In this document: positions 1 through 9,997 of the stretch, in pieces
How the letters are laid out: each line of letters opens with the position of its first letter
How positions within the stretch are numbered: the stretch's first letter is position 1
DNA from: Caballeronia sp. GAFFF1
GTDB taxonomy: Bacteria > Pseudomonadota > Gammaproteobacteria > Burkholderiales > Burkholderiaceae
Assembly (NCBI RefSeq): GCF_023630705.1
Contig: NZ_JALQEM010000001.1
Coordinates: forward strand, 62,001-126,000
Length of the DNA: 64,000 bases
Direction: 5' to 3'
Translations under genes and position numbers: made by a program
Notes under the pieces: model-generated
Databases searched by the model: none
What the model saw: only the letters and a program-made list of their open reading frames with translations
What the model was told of the DNA's origin: nothing

Positions 1-621
1 ATCGAGGCGCGGATCGTAGTGATCGGAGTTCGCGTCGTTTTCGTCGCTTGCATCGTCGATGCGTTCCTGGTCGCGCTGCGAAATGCGGCCGATATAGCCG
101 ATCACGTGCGCTGCCGTCGTGCCGAGCGGGTATTGCCGGAAGAGCCGCGCGCGCACTTCGACGCCGGGAAAGCGGAAGCGTTGCGCGGTGAACTTGGCGA
201 CTTCTTCGTCGGTGAGTCGCGTGCGGATAGGCAGGCTCTCGAAATTCTTCGAGTCCTCCAGCAGCTTCTTGAAACGCCGCCGGTCGCGCGAATCGATCGG
301 GATGACTTGCGAAAGCGCGTCGATGACTTCGTCGAGCGTGCCGTTGATCTTCGACGGCGTGATTTCCAGCGTGTAGGCGGAGTAGTTCTTCGCCAGCACA
401 ATGCCGTTGCGGTCTGTGATGATGCCGCGGTTCGGCACGATCGGCGCGACCGAGATGCGGTTCTCGTTAGCCTGCAACGAATACTTGCTGAAGTGCCAGA
501 CCTGCAAATACAGAAAGCGCAGGCCGATCAGTCCGAAGCAGACGAACACGAACAGTCCCGCCGCCGCGACGCGCAGGCGGAACTTCGACAACTGTTGCTC
601 GGTGTTCTTGATTTCGGTCAT
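1..621 (-). CDS. mrdA: Penicillin-binding protein 2 (elongasome transpeptidase), N-terminal part
   Basis: Open from the ATG at 621 to the window edge, giving 207 codons; the transpeptidase half lies outside. The product begins MTEIKNTEQQLSKFRLRV, then has one membrane anchor at about residues 18-38, followed by the start of the PBP dimerisation region (motifs NRGIITDRNG and YPLGTTAAHVIGY). PBP2 cross-links peptidoglycan in the periplasm during side-wall growth, together with RodA and MreBCD. It is the fourth gene of the mreB-mreC-mreD-mrdA run, 88 bp after mreD. No clear Shine-Dalgarno precedes the start; instead three phased TTCGCGA copies lie there. The assignment rests on N-terminal motifs and the classical gene order. 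Confidence 0.93.
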   Translation of the reverse strand, partial: MTEIKNTEQQLSKFRLRVAAAGLFVFVCFGLIGLRFLYLQVWHFSKYSLQANENRISVAPIVPNRGIITDRNGIVLAKNYSAYTLEITPSKINGTLDEVIDALSQVIPIDSRDRRRFKKLLEDSKNFESLPIRTRLTDEEVAKFTAQRFRFPGVEVRARLFRQYPLGTTAAHVIGYIGRISQRDQERIDDASDENDANSDHYDPRLD

Positions 622-627
622 GCAGGT

Positions 628-656
628 TTCGCGAGTGGTTCGCGATTCTTTCGCGA
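628..656. repeat. Three phased TTCGCGA copies upstream of mrdA
   Basis: TTCGCGA occurs at 628-634, 639-645 and 650-656, an exact 11-bp period, about one helical turn. The TCGCGA core is a perfect palindrome. The block ends 7 bp before the mrdA start codon, where a ribosome binding site would be expected. Function unknown; it could be a protein-binding site or a chance simple repeat. Confidence 0.5.
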
Positions 657-709
657 TTCAAGTGTAGTCGGCGCGCGGACCTTTATCGGCGCCGTGTCGC
701 GCGCGGCGC

Positions 710-1222
710 TCAGATCGGGCGCGTGTCGTCGGGATCGGCTGCGCGCCGTTGCGGCATCAGAAGCAGGAAGCTCGCGACCGGCCAAAGCAGCGCCTCGACG
801 AAGCCGTTGATGAGGTAACTCCAGCCGGGAAACGCGGCGCCCGTCATCAGACGGATGATGAACGGCACGAGGTGCGCGCCGACAAGCAGCGGAGCGACGA
901 CGAACGTCTGCACCGGCAGCGACATCCACAGCACGCGCCGGTGGATGGTGATCGCGCCGTAGGACAACAGCGTGTACGCCAGCGCGTGCTCGCCGAGCAG
1001 GTTCGCGCTATGGACGTCCATCAGAAGCCCGAGCAGAAACGCGATGCCCATGCCCACCTTGCGCGGCTGCTGCACGTTCCAGAAGAGCAGCACGAGCGCG
1101 ACGAAATCCGGCACGCCGACGAGCCGTCCCCAGGGCACGAGATTCAGCAGAAACGCGGCGGCCAGGCTGAACGTGATGAAGTACGGATTGACCGGCTGGA
1201 GAATGTACTGCGGACGGTTCAT
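710..1222 (-). CDS. mreD: Rod shape-determining membrane protein MreD
   Basis: 170 aa, the usual size for MreD. It is very hydrophobic with about five predicted membrane helices, beginning MNRPQYILQPVNPYFITFSL, with the family-like stretch GLLMDVHSANLLGEHALAY in the middle. It is an inner-membrane member of the elongasome that works with MreB and MreC to direct side-wall synthesis. The start codon overlaps the mreC stop by 4 bp (ATGA), so the two are probably translationally coupled. mrdA follows on the same strand. Confidence 0.95.
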   Translation of the reverse strand: MNRPQYILQPVNPYFITFSLAAAFLLNLVPWGRLVGVPDFVALVLLFWNVQQPRKVGMGIAFLLGLLMDVHSANLLGEHALAYTLLSYGAITIHRRVLWMSLPVQTFVVAPLLVGAHLVPFIIRLMTGAAFPGWSYLINGFVEALLWPVASFLLLMPQRRAADPDDTRPI

Positions 1223-2331
1223 CGCGCGGCTCCCGACGAAGCGGGTTTCGGCGCGTGCGCTTTCTTGCCCGATTTGGCCGATGCGCTCGAAGCCGCTTTC
1301 GGCGCGGTCGCCTTCGCCGGGGGATTCGCGGCTGGCGCCGACGCAGCCGCCGCCGCCGACGCACTCGCCGGCGCGGACCCGGCAGCCGGAGCGCTCGCGC
1401 CCGCCGCTGCTTTGGCTGCGGGCTTCTTCTTGCCCTTGTTTTCCTTCGCTTCCTTGGCGGCAGCGGCGGCTTCGACTTCGATCGGATTGGGCGGCACGTT
1501 GACGTTGTAATGCAGCACGAGCAATTGGCGCGCGCCGCGCACGGCCGCGACCGGCACGCAGACGACGCGCGCGAACGCCGTATCCGCCTGTTTGTCGACG
1601 CGCAGCACCTTGGCGACCGCGAGCCCCGGCGGATACACGCCGTCGAGACCGCTCGTCACGAGTTGGTCGCCGACTTGCACGTCCGCGCTGATCGGCACGA
1701 AGCGCAAATCGAGCGTGTCGCCCTTCGGCGTGCCGTAGATGACGCTGCGCAGCCCCGTGCGCGCGATCTGCACCGGCACGGCCTGGTCCTTGTCGCTGAG
1801 CAGCGTGACTTCCGACTGCATCGGAAAAACGCGCGTGACTTGCCCGATCACGCCTTCTTCGTCCACGACAGGCGCGCCGTCCTGAATGCCTTGCTGCGAG
1901 CCCTTGCCGATCACGACCTTCTGCGTGAAAGGATCGCGCGTGTCGTACTGGATTTCGGCGGGCGTGGTTTGCGTGGTGGCGCGCGACTGAAGGTTCAGCA
2001 GCGCCCGCAGATGCGCGTTCTCGATGTTCAGTTGCGCGGCATCGCCGGCCTTGATGGACAGTTCGAGATTCTTGTCGGCGAGCTTGCGGTTTTCGCTGCG
2101 TAGCGTGGCGCTCGTGACGGCGAGGTCGGCTGCGCCCATGAAAATGTCGCGCGGAACCAGCGCCGCGCGCTGCAACGGATAGAGCCCGGCGCCGAGAATG
2201 CCGCGCACGATTTCGAGCGTGTTGAAGCGGACGTCCGACACCAGCAGCGCGATGGCCAGCACCACGAAGAAAATGAGGCGTGCGAGCGCCGAAGGGCCTT
2301 GCTTGAAAAGTGGCGGCGGACTGTATTCCAT
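1219..2331 (-). CDS. mreC: Rod shape-determining protein MreC
   Basis: The ATG at 2331 was chosen because the protein then begins MEYSPPPLFKQGPSALARL, the usual start in this group; the frame is open 28 codons further up without a plausible site. 370 aa: a membrane anchor at about residues 16-36, a coiled coil (about 70-110), and the MreC beta-domain core (GSQQGIQDGAPVVDEEGVIGQV). A long Ala/Lys/Pro-rich low-complexity tail (about residues 290-370) follows. MreC is the periplasmic scaffold linking MreB and MreD to PBP2. mreB lies 192 bp upstream and mreD overlaps by 4 bp. Confidence 0.95.
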   Translation of the reverse strand: MEYSPPPLFKQGPSALARLIFFVVLAIALLVSDVRFNTLEIVRGILGAGLYPLQRAALVPRDIFMGAADLAVTSATLRSENRKLADKNLELSIKAGDAAQLNIENAHLRALLNLQSRATTQTTPAEIQYDTRDPFTQKVVIGKGSQQGIQDGAPVVDEEGVIGQVTRVFPMQSEVTLLSDKDQAVPVQIARTGLRSVIYGTPKGDTLDLRFVPISADVQVGDQLVTSGLDGVYPPGLAVAKVLRVDKQADTAFARVVCVPVAAVRGARQLLVLHYNVNVPPNPIEVEAAAAAKEAKENKGKKKPAAKAAAGASAPAAGSAPASASAAAAASAPAANPPAKATAPKAASSASAKSGKKAHAPKPASSGAAR

Positions 2332-2411
2332 GGTCAGCGCCGAGGGCGTGAGCGGGTGGATGATGCTGCAGGCTGTTTCACTTGTGGCGAGACCTGCCCT
2401 ACGCTGTTTCG

Positions 2412-2437
2412 ACAAAGGCCCGGACTGATGCCGGGCC
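2412..2437 (-). terminator. Weak hairpin between mreB and mreC (possible attenuator)
   Basis: A perfect 7-bp GC stem (GGCCCGG at 2417-2423, CCGGGCC at 2431-2437, 7-nt loop) is followed on the minus strand by only TTTGTC. The U-tract is poor, so partial termination or mRNA stabilisation after mreB is more likely than a full stop. It could keep mreB expression above that of mreCD. Confidence 0.4.
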
Positions 2438-2523
2438 GTGCGCGCGTCGCGTTACGCGGGATGCTCGAGTGTCTGCTTCGGCAATGCGTTCGATACGAAC
2501 CGCGCGCACGCCGAAGCCAGCGA

Positions 2524-3567
<1,044 letters not shown>

Positions 3568-3944
3568 TCAAAAATCCTGTCTCGCTGGTAGCCGTGCCTC
3601 GCTAAGAGCGCCGGGGACGGCAGCGGAAAAAATAACGGTTTGCCGGGACGGCGAAACGGGCCGCCGTGAATGCAAATCCGAGCAGAAATCTACCGCGGAA
3701 TTGAACATGCCACGCAAACGTTTCTCGACGAGGGATGATCCAGGGAGAAAGCCGCTGACAGGTCGATCCGGATGTGGGTCGAACGTGTAATGATACCTTA
3801 TAATTTGGGGGTTTCTATAGGAAAAGGACGGCACTTTTTGCCATCCTCGGCCCCGCTTCGACGGCTTTCCGCCAGGATCGTAACTGACTGTTACAGCGAA
3901 CCTTTTTGGCGCGGGAGTTGTTCATGTTTTTCTCCGGTGATCCC
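3568..3944 (+). promoter_or_regulatory. Divergent mreB/gatC intergenic region with a TATAAT box
   Basis: 377 bp with no convincing gene, between mreB (minus) and gatC (plus). A consensus TATAAT at 3799-3804 lies in a locally AT-rich patch and would suit a plus-strand -10 element for gatCAB. The hexamers 16-18 bp upstream do not resemble TTGACA, so the match is one-sided. No mreB promoter could be fixed by eye. Confidence 0.4.
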
Positions 3945-4244
3945 ATGTCATTGACCCTGACCGACGTTAAACGCATCGCGCATCTCGCGCGGCTGGAACT
4001 GCCCGACCACGAGGCCGAACCGACGCTTGCGCGGCTCAACGACTTCTTCGGTCTCGTCGAGCAGATGCAGGCGGTCGATACCGCCGGCATCGAGCCGCTC
4101 GCGCATCCTATCGACGCCATCGAGGAAGTCGCGCTGCGACTGCGCGATGACGCAGTCTCAGAGCGGATCGAGCGCGAAGAGTTCCAGCGTTGCGCGCCGG
4201 CCGTGCAGGACGGGCTCTATCTCGTGCCGAAGGTGATCGAGTGA
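3945..4244 (+). CDS. gatC: Asp/Glu-tRNA(Asn/Gln) amidotransferase subunit C
   Basis: The ATG at 3945 gives [19 protein letters not shown], the standard GatC opening and a 99-aa product of normal size; an in-frame ATG at 3924 would add seven unconserved residues. GatC is a small cytoplasmic subunit that wraps GatA and GatB and stabilises the amidotransferase, which converts mischarged Glu-tRNA(Gln) or Asp-tRNA(Asn) to the correct amide form. First of gatC-gatA-gatB, separated from gatA by 100 bp. Confidence 0.97.
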   Translation: MSLTLTDVKRIAHLARLELPDHEAEPTLARLNDFFGLVEQMQAVDTAGIEPLAHPIDAIEEVALRLRDDAVSERIEREEFQRCAPAVQDGLYLVPKVIE

Positions 4245-4344
4245 GCGTGGCGCATCGGCCGCATCTGCTGTATCGGCCGTATCGGTCCATCGGAACAACG
4301 ATCTCGCGCGCGGCGTGACGCGCCGCGCTCATCAGGGAACTGCA

Positions 4345-5835
4345 ATGCATCAGAAAAGCTTGACCGAACTGCGCGCCGCGCTCGACTCGAAGGCGATCTC
4401 CGCCGTCGAGCTGGCGCAGTCGTACCTGCAACGCATCGAAGCCGCGAAGGAGCTGAACGCGTTCATCGGCGTGAATCCGGAGCTCACGCTCGAACAGGCG
4501 AAAGCCGCCGACGCCCTCATCGCGCAGGGCAATGCCGGTCCGCTCGCCGGCCTGCCGGTTGCGCATAAAGACGTGTTCGTCACGCGCGGCTGGGCGTCGA
4601 CGGCCGGTTCCCACATGCTGGAGAACTACGCGAGCCCGTTCGATGCCACCGTCGTCGAGCGCCTGAACCGCGCCGGCATGGTGTGTCTCGGCAAGACCAA
4701 CATGGACGAGTTCGCCATGGGCTCGTCCAACGAGAACTCGTACTTCGGCGCAGTGAAGAACCCGTGGGACGTGAAGGCCGTGCCCGGCGGATCGTCGGGC
4801 GGGTCGGCAGCGGCCGTCGCCGCGCGCCTCGCGCCCGCCGCGACCGGCACCGACACGGGCGGGTCCATCCGTCAGCCCGCGTCGTTCACCGGCATCACCG
4901 GCATCAAGCCGACGTACGGCCGCGTGTCGCGCTACGGGATGATCGCGTTCGCGTCGTCGCTCGATCAGGGCGGACCGATGGCGCAAACCGCCGCCGACTG
5001 CGCGCTGCTGCTGAACGCGATGGGCGGTTTCGACGAGCGCGACTCGACGAGCCTGCAACGCGAGAACGAAGACTACACGCGGTATATCGGCAAGAACTGG
5101 AGCGAAGATGCCGACAAGCCTTTGAAAGGCCTGCGCATCGGCATGCCGAAGGAGTACTTCGGCGCGGGCTTGGCCGACGACGTGCGCGCCGCCATCGACG
5201 CCGCCCTGAAACAATACGAAGCCCTCGGCGCGACGCTCGTCGAAGTCTCATTGCCGAAGACCGAGCTTTCGATTCCCGTGTACTACATCATCGCGCCGGC
5301 GGAAGCGTCGTCCAATCTGTCGCGCTTCGACGGCGTGCGCTACGGGCATCGCGCGGCGGAGTACCGCGACCTGCTCGACATGTACAAGAAGTCGCGCGCC
5401 GAAGGCTTCGGGCCGGAAGTGAAGCGCCGGATTCTGGTCGGCGCGTACGTGTTGTCGCACGGCTATTACGACGCGTACTACCTGCAAGCGCAGAAGATTC
5501 GCCGCATCATCGCGCGGGATTTCCAGGAAGCGTTCAAGCAGTGCGACGTCATCATGGGACCGGTCGCGCCGTCGGTGGCGTGGAATCTCGGCGAGAAGAC
5601 CGACGATCCCGTGCAGATGTACCTCGCCGACATCTACACGCTCTCCGTGAGCCTCGCGGGCCTGCCCGGCATGAGCGTGCCGTGCGGCTTCGGCGCGGGC
5701 GCGAATGCGAATCGGCCGGTCGGTCTGCAGATCGTCGGCAACTATTTCAACGAAGCCCGGATGCTCCAGGTCGCCGACGCGTTCCAGCGCGCGACCGACT
5801 GGCACCGCAAGGCACCATCGGCATCGGGAGTGTGA
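4345..5835 (+). CDS. gatA: Asp/Glu-tRNA(Asn/Gln) amidotransferase subunit A
   Basis: 496 aa from the ATG at 4345, preceded by CAGGGAA as ribosome binding site. Amidase-signature enzyme with the Ser-cisSer-Lys triad visible: K75 in VAHKDVF, S150 in [10 protein letters not shown], and S174 in [10 protein letters not shown], at the spacing usual for GatA. It hydrolyses glutamine (or asparagine) and passes ammonia to GatB for transamidation of mischarged tRNA. gatB begins 2 bp after the stop codon, so expression is tightly coupled. Confidence 0.98.
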   Translation: MHQKSLTELRAALDSKAISAVELAQSYLQRIEAAKELNAFIGVNPELTLEQAKAADALIAQGNAGPLAGLPVAHKDVFVTRGWASTAGSHMLENYASPFDATVVERLNRAGMVCLGKTNMDEFAMGSSNENSYFGAVKNPWDVKAVPGGSSGGSAAAVAARLAPAATGTDTGGSIRQPASFTGITGIKPTYGRVSRYGMIAFASSLDQGGPMAQTAADCALLLNAMGGFDERDSTSLQRENEDYTRYIGKNWSEDADKPLKGLRIGMPKEYFGAGLADDVRAAIDAALKQYEALGATLVEVSLPKTELSIPVYYIIAPAEASSNLSRFDGVRYGHRAAEYRDLLDMYKKSRAEGFGPEVKRRILVGAYVLSHGYYDAYYLQAQKIRRIIARDFQEAFKQCDVIMGPVAPSVAWNLGEKTDDPVQMYLADIYTLSVSLAGLPGMSVPCGFGAGANANRPVGLQIVGNYFNEARMLQVADAFQRATDWHRKAPSASGV

Positions 5836-5837
5836 AC

Positions 5838-7307
5838 ATGCAGTGGGAAGTCGTCATCGGTCTGGAAACGCACGCGCAGCTCTCCACCGTCTCCAAGATA
5901 TTCTCGGGCGCGCCCACGCAGTTCGGCGCGGCTCCGAACACGCAGGCAAGTCCCGTCGATCTCGCGCTGCCGGGCGTGCTGCCAGTCATGAACCGCGGCG
6001 CCGTCGACCGCGCGATCCGCTTCGGGCTCGCCATCGGCGCGCACATCGCGCCGCGCAGCATTTTCGCGCGCAAGAACTACTTCTACCCGGACCTGCCGAA
6101 GGGCTATCAGATCAGCCAGTACGAGATTCCGGTCGTGCAGGGCGGACAGATCACGATTCACGTGCCCGCCAATGAAAAGGCCGGCAAGGAAGCGTACGAA
6201 AAGACCGTCAACCTGACGCGCGCGCATCTGGAAGAAGACGCCGGCAAGTCGCTGCACGAAGACTTCGCGGGCATGACGGGCATCGACCTGAATCGCGCGG
6301 GCACGCCGCTGCTCGAAATCGTCACGGAGCCGGAAATGCGCAGCGCCGCCGAAGCGGTCGCGTATGCGAAGGCGCTGCACGGTCTCGTCGTGTGGCTCGG
6401 CATCTGCGACGGCAACATGCAGGAAGGCTCGTTCCGCTGCGATGCCAACGTCTCGGTGCGTCCGGTCGGCCAGAAAGAATTCGGCACGCGCGCCGAGATC
6501 AAGAACCTGAACTCGTTCCGCTTCCTCGAAGAAGCCATTCAGTACGAAGTGCGCCGTCAGATCGAACTGATCGAAGACGGCGGCACCGTCGTGCAGGAAA
6601 CGCGTCTGTACGACCCGGATAAGCGCGAAACGCGCTCCATGCGCAGCAAGGAAGACGCGCACGACTACCGCTATTTCCCTGATCCGGATCTGATGCCGCT
6701 GGTGATCGAGGATAGCTGGGTGTCGCGCGTGCGTGACGAGATGCCGGAGCTGCCGGCCGACATGCAGAAGCGCTTCGTCGATACGTACGGCCTGACGTCC
6801 TATGACGCCGGCGTGCTCACGTCGTCGAAGGCGATGGCCGCGTACTTCGAAGCGGTCGTCGAGAAGGCGGGCGCGGCGCAGGCGAAGATCGCCGCGAACT
6901 GGCTCATGGGCGATGTCTCCGCGCAGCTCAACCGCGAGTCGCTGGATATCGTTCAGTCGCCGGTGTCGGCGGCGCAGCTCGCGCTGGTGCTGCAACGCAT
7001 CGCGGACGGCACTATCTCGAACAAGATCGCGAAGGACATTTTCCAGTCGATCTGGGAAGAGAAGGCCACCGACGAAACCGCGGCCGACCGCATCATCGAG
7101 GCGAAAGGGCTCAAGCAGATTTCCGACACGGGCGCGCTGGAAGCGATCATCGACGAAGTGCTCGCCGCCAACCAGAAGTCGGTTGACGAATTCCGCGCGG
7201 GCAAGGAGAAGGCGTTCAACGCGCTGATCGGCCAGGCCATGAAGGCGACGAAGGGGAAGGCCAATCCGCAGCAGGTCAATGAATTGCTGAAGAAAAAGCT
7301 GGGCTGA
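5838..7307 (+). CDS. gatB: Asp/Glu-tRNA(Asn/Gln) amidotransferase subunit B
   Basis: The start is the ATG at 5838 ([17 protein letters not shown]), 2 bp after gatA; the same frame is open far upstream inside gatA but that part is a shadow. 489 aa: the N-terminal catalytic cradle carries GLETHAQL and CDANVSVRP near residue 205, and a helical YqeY-like tail ends [13 protein letters not shown]. GatB binds the mischarged tRNA and carries out the ATP-dependent transamidation using ammonia from GatA. A terminator hairpin follows at 7350. Confidence 0.98.
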   Translation: MQWEVVIGLETHAQLSTVSKIFSGAPTQFGAAPNTQASPVDLALPGVLPVMNRGAVDRAIRFGLAIGAHIAPRSIFARKNYFYPDLPKGYQISQYEIPVVQGGQITIHVPANEKAGKEAYEKTVNLTRAHLEEDAGKSLHEDFAGMTGIDLNRAGTPLLEIVTEPEMRSAAEAVAYAKALHGLVVWLGICDGNMQEGSFRCDANVSVRPVGQKEFGTRAEIKNLNSFRFLEEAIQYEVRRQIELIEDGGTVVQETRLYDPDKRETRSMRSKEDAHDYRYFPDPDLMPLVIEDSWVSRVRDEMPELPADMQKRFVDTYGLTSYDAGVLTSSKAMAAYFEAVVEKAGAAQAKIAANWLMGDVSAQLNRESLDIVQSPVSAAQLALVLQRIADGTISNKIAKDIFQSIWEEKATDETAADRIIEAKGLKQISDTGALEAIIDEVLAANQKSVDEFRAGKEKAFNALIGQAMKATKGKANPQQVNELLKKKLG

Positions 7308-7349
7308 GTCGGCGGCGCATTGTCGCGCGTGGTCTGCTGATTCAGGAGT

Positions 7350-7389
7350 ACGGGCTGTTGCCGGTTGATCTGTGCAGCGGCCCGTTTTT
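7350..7389 (+). terminator. Rho-independent terminator after gatB
   Basis: Arms 7350-7357 (ACGGGCTG) and 7378-7385 form an 8-pair stem including one G-T pair, followed directly by TTTTT at 7385-7389. It lies 43 bp after the gatB stop and 22 bp before ppk2, so it would separate gatCAB from the kinase gene. Confidence 0.7.
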
Positions 7390-7410
7390 CATTGCTGACG
7401 CGGAAAAAAC

Positions 7411-8250
7411 ATGGCCAAAAAATCCGACCTGGACGACTATCGCGTTCCGTTCTTCGACGGCGGAAAAAAGGTCAAGTCCTTCGACATCACTTCAGTCGAT
7501 CCGTCTGTGAAGCCTTTCTCGACGGGCTCGAAAGACGACGACCGCGCGCGCCTCGCTGAAATCGGCGCGCAACTGAACGAGTTGCAGGAGAAGCTGCACG
7601 CCCAGCGTCGCGAGCGCGTGCTGCTCGTGCTGCAAGGCATGGACACGAGCGGCAAGGACGGCACGGTACGCGGCGTGTTTCAGGACGTCGATCCGCTCGG
7701 CCTGCGCATCGTGCCGTTTCGCGCGCCGACCGAGCGGGAGATGGCGCACGACTTTCTCTGGCGCGTTCACGCGCAAGCGCCGATGGCGGGCGAACTCGCG
7801 ATCTTCAACCGCAGCCACTACGAAGACGTGCTCGTGCCGCGCGTGCTGAAGCAAATCGACGATGACGAATGCGAGCGCCGCTATCGTCATATCCGCGAGT
7901 TCGAGGCGCTGCTCGCGGATGCGGGCACGACCATCGTCAAATGCTTCCTGCACATTTCGAAGGATGAGCAGCGCAAGCGGCTGCAAGCGCGTATTGACGA
8001 TCCGACGAAGCACTGGAAGTTCGACGTCTCGGACCTCGAAGCCCGCAAGCTCTGGGACGACTATCAGCAGGCGTACTCGGTGGCGCTCGGCGCGACCTCG
8101 ACGGACTATGCGCCGTGGTACATCATTCCGGGCGATTCGAAGACGCATCGGAACGTGATGGTCGCCGAGCTCGTCTTGCGGACGATGCAGGGCATGAAGC
8201 TCGAATTCCCGCCGGCGAAGGAATCGCTCACGGGCGTGAAGGTCGAGTAA
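7411..8250 (+). CDS. ppk2: Polyphosphate kinase 2 family protein (polyP:nucleotide phosphotransferase)
   Basis: 279 aa, the size of one-domain PPK2 enzymes. The Walker A-type loop GMDTSGKDG is at residues 76-84, the Walker B-like FNRSHYED at about 131-138, and the PPK2 lid region contains ARIDDPTKHWKF. Such enzymes transfer phosphate between polyphosphate and nucleotides (class I: NDP to NTP; class III: NMP to NTP). Whether this is class I, II or III cannot be decided by eye. exoA-type xthA follows 25 bp later on the same strand. Confidence 0.9.
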   Translation: MAKKSDLDDYRVPFFDGGKKVKSFDITSVDPSVKPFSTGSKDDDRARLAEIGAQLNELQEKLHAQRRERVLLVLQGMDTSGKDGTVRGVFQDVDPLGLRIVPFRAPTEREMAHDFLWRVHAQAPMAGELAIFNRSHYEDVLVPRVLKQIDDDECERRYRHIREFEALLADAGTTIVKCFLHISKDEQRKRLQARIDDPTKHWKFDVSDLEARKLWDDYQQAYSVALGATSTDYAPWYIIPGDSKTHRNVMVAELVLRTMQGMKLEFPPAKESLTGVKVE

Positions 8251-8275
8251 TTCAAATCAAGAAGAAAGGAAGCGT

Positions 8276-9058
8276 ATGTTTCGCGTGATCACCGCCAACC
8301 TGAACGGCATTCGTTCGGCTGCCAAGAAAGGCTTTTTCGACTGGTTCGGCGAGCAAAGCGCCGATGTCGTCTGCGTGCAGGAAATCAAGTGCTCGCAGGA
8401 CGACCTGACGCCCGAGTTCCTCGCGCCGCACGGCTTTCAGGGCTACTTCCAGCACGCTGTCAAGAAGGGCTACAGCGGCGCAGGCGTCTATACGCGCCAC
8501 GAACCGGACGACGTGATCATCGGTTTCGGCAGCGAGGAGTTCGATCCCGAAGGGCGCTACGTGGAAGCGCGCTTCGGGAGGCTTTCGGTGGTGTCGGTGT
8601 ATGTGCCGTCGGGATCGAGCGGCGATGAGCGTCAGCAGGCGAAGTACCGCTTCATGGACGAATTCATGCCGCATCTCGCCGCGCTTTCGAAAGAACGCGA
8701 AGTCATTCTGTGCGGCGACGTGAACATCGTGCACAAGGAAATCGACATCAAGAACTGGAAGAGCAATCAGAAGAATTCCGGCTGTCTGCCGGAGGAACGC
8801 GCGTGGCTCACCAAACTGTTCGATGAAGTCGGCTATGTCGACGTTTTCCGCACGCTCGACCAGCGGCCCGAGCAATACACGTGGTGGAGCAATCGCGGTC
8901 AGGCTTATGCGAAGAACGTCGGGTGGCGCATCGACTATCAGATCGCGACCAGAGAGGTTGCCGCGACCGCGAAGCGCACGTCGATTTTCCGCGACATCAA
9001 GTTCAGCGACCATGCGCCGCTGACGATCGACTATGACTGGAAGGTCGGCAAGAACTGA
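8276..9058 (+). CDS. xthA: Exodeoxyribonuclease III / AP endonuclease
   Basis: 260 aa, normal length, with AAGAAAGGAAGCGT just upstream as ribosome binding site. Endonuclease/exonuclease/phosphatase fold with the metal and catalytic motifs TANLNGIR, VQEIKC (Glu36), CGDVNIVHKEIDI and SDHAPL near the C-terminus. It cleaves DNA 5' to abasic sites and trims 3' blocks in base-excision repair. The gene ends exactly one base before the stop codon of the convergent M48 protease gene. Confidence 0.95.
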   Translation: MFRVITANLNGIRSAAKKGFFDWFGEQSADVVCVQEIKCSQDDLTPEFLAPHGFQGYFQHAVKKGYSGAGVYTRHEPDDVIIGFGSEEFDPEGRYVEARFGRLSVVSVYVPSGSSGDERQQAKYRFMDEFMPHLAALSKEREVILCGDVNIVHKEIDIKNWKSNQKNSGCLPEERAWLTKLFDEVGYVDVFRTLDQRPEQYTWWSNRGQAYAKNVGWRIDYQIATREVAATAKRTSIFRDIKFSDHAPLTIDYDWKVGKN

Positions 9059-9997
9059 TTATCGCCCGATCTTCTTGAACCGCCCCATGCCCGCGTAGTT
9101 CGGCAAGGCATCGATGCTCTTGCCGACTGCCTTTGCATAAAGCGGCATCATGTCCGACATGCGTTTCTCCAGATCCTGTTTGCGGTCCGGCCCGTACGGG
9201 TGCATCCAGACGAAACCATTGTCCTCGCGGCGCGTGGCCGTATCGATCTTGTTCCACAGCGTGACGGCGGCGCGCGGATCGTAACCCGCGCGCGAGGCGA
9301 TCTCGCTGCCGATCACGTCGGCTTCGGTCTCGTCGGCGGGCGAATAGCGCATGGCGAGCAGTTGATCGCCGATGCCAAGCGGTGTCGAGCCGACATCCGC
9401 GAAGCCGAAAAGCTGCGGCATCGTTCCGGCGGTCAGTTGCTCGGCCTGCTGGCGGCCGAGCCGCTCGCGGGCGTGCTCGCGAAGCGCGTGCGCGATCTCG
9501 TGGCCCATCATCATGCCGATTTCGTTTTCGTTCAGATGCAGCTTCTCGATCAAGCCGCTATACACGACGATCTTGCCGCCCGGCAGACAGTACATGCGAA
9601 TCTCGTTCGACCGCACGACGTTGATTTCCCACTTCCAGTTCTTCGAGCGCTCATTCCACTTGAGCGCAAACGGAATCTCGTGATTCGCGATATCGCGCAC
9701 GCGCTTCACGAGCGCGTTGTCATTCGGCAGCAGCCGCTTGTTGCGCTCGGCTTCGTGGATGATCGCGGCGTACGCGTCGGCGGATTGCTGTTCGAGCGCG
9801 GCCGGCGGAATGAGATTGCGAAAGAGCGCGGTGTTGCCGAAGCGAATCTGGCTGTTCGGCGCGGTGTAAGGCGCTGGAACGCGCTCTTCGTCCTGCGCAC
9901 GCGCGCGTGGCGATGCGAGCGAGGCGAACGCGAGCGCGCAGACAAGCGTCCGCGCGAGCGCGCGGCCCGCACGGTGAGTCGGTATGCGCACCGTCAT
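9059..9997 (-). CDS. Secreted M48-family zinc metallopeptidase
   Basis: The ATG at 9997 was chosen because the product then starts with a signal peptide (charged MTVRIPTHRAGRALA, hydrophobic core, probable cleavage after ARA near residue 34) and the start overlaps the ampG stop by 4 bp. 312 aa. The zinc motif HEIAH is at residues 166-170, with a downstream ETEAD third-ligand motif. M48 proteases of this periplasmic/lipid-side type (LoiP/BepA relatives) act in envelope quality control. Last gene of the metX-metW-ampG unit; substrate unknown. Confidence 0.9.
   Translation of the reverse strand: MTVRIPTHRAGRALARTLVCALAFASLASPRARAQDEERVPAPYTAPNSQIRFGNTALFRNLIPPAALEQQSADAYAAIIHEAERNKRLLPNDNALVKRVRDIANHEIPFALKWNERSKNWKWEINVVRSNEIRMYCLPGGKIVVYSGLIEKLHLNENEIGMMMGHEIAHALREHARERLGRQQAEQLTAGTMPQLFGFADVGSTPLGIGDQLLAMRYSPADETEADVIGSEIASRAGYDPRAAVTLWNKIDTATRREDNGFVWMHPYGPDRKQDLEKRMSDMMPLYAKAVGKSIDALPNYAGMGRFKKIGR

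Noticed and set aside
4683-5837. An N-terminal extension of GatB through gatA.
   Set aside because: The frame is open but overlaps the well-conserved gatA. GatB homologs begin at the Met at 5838, 2 bp after the gatA stop.
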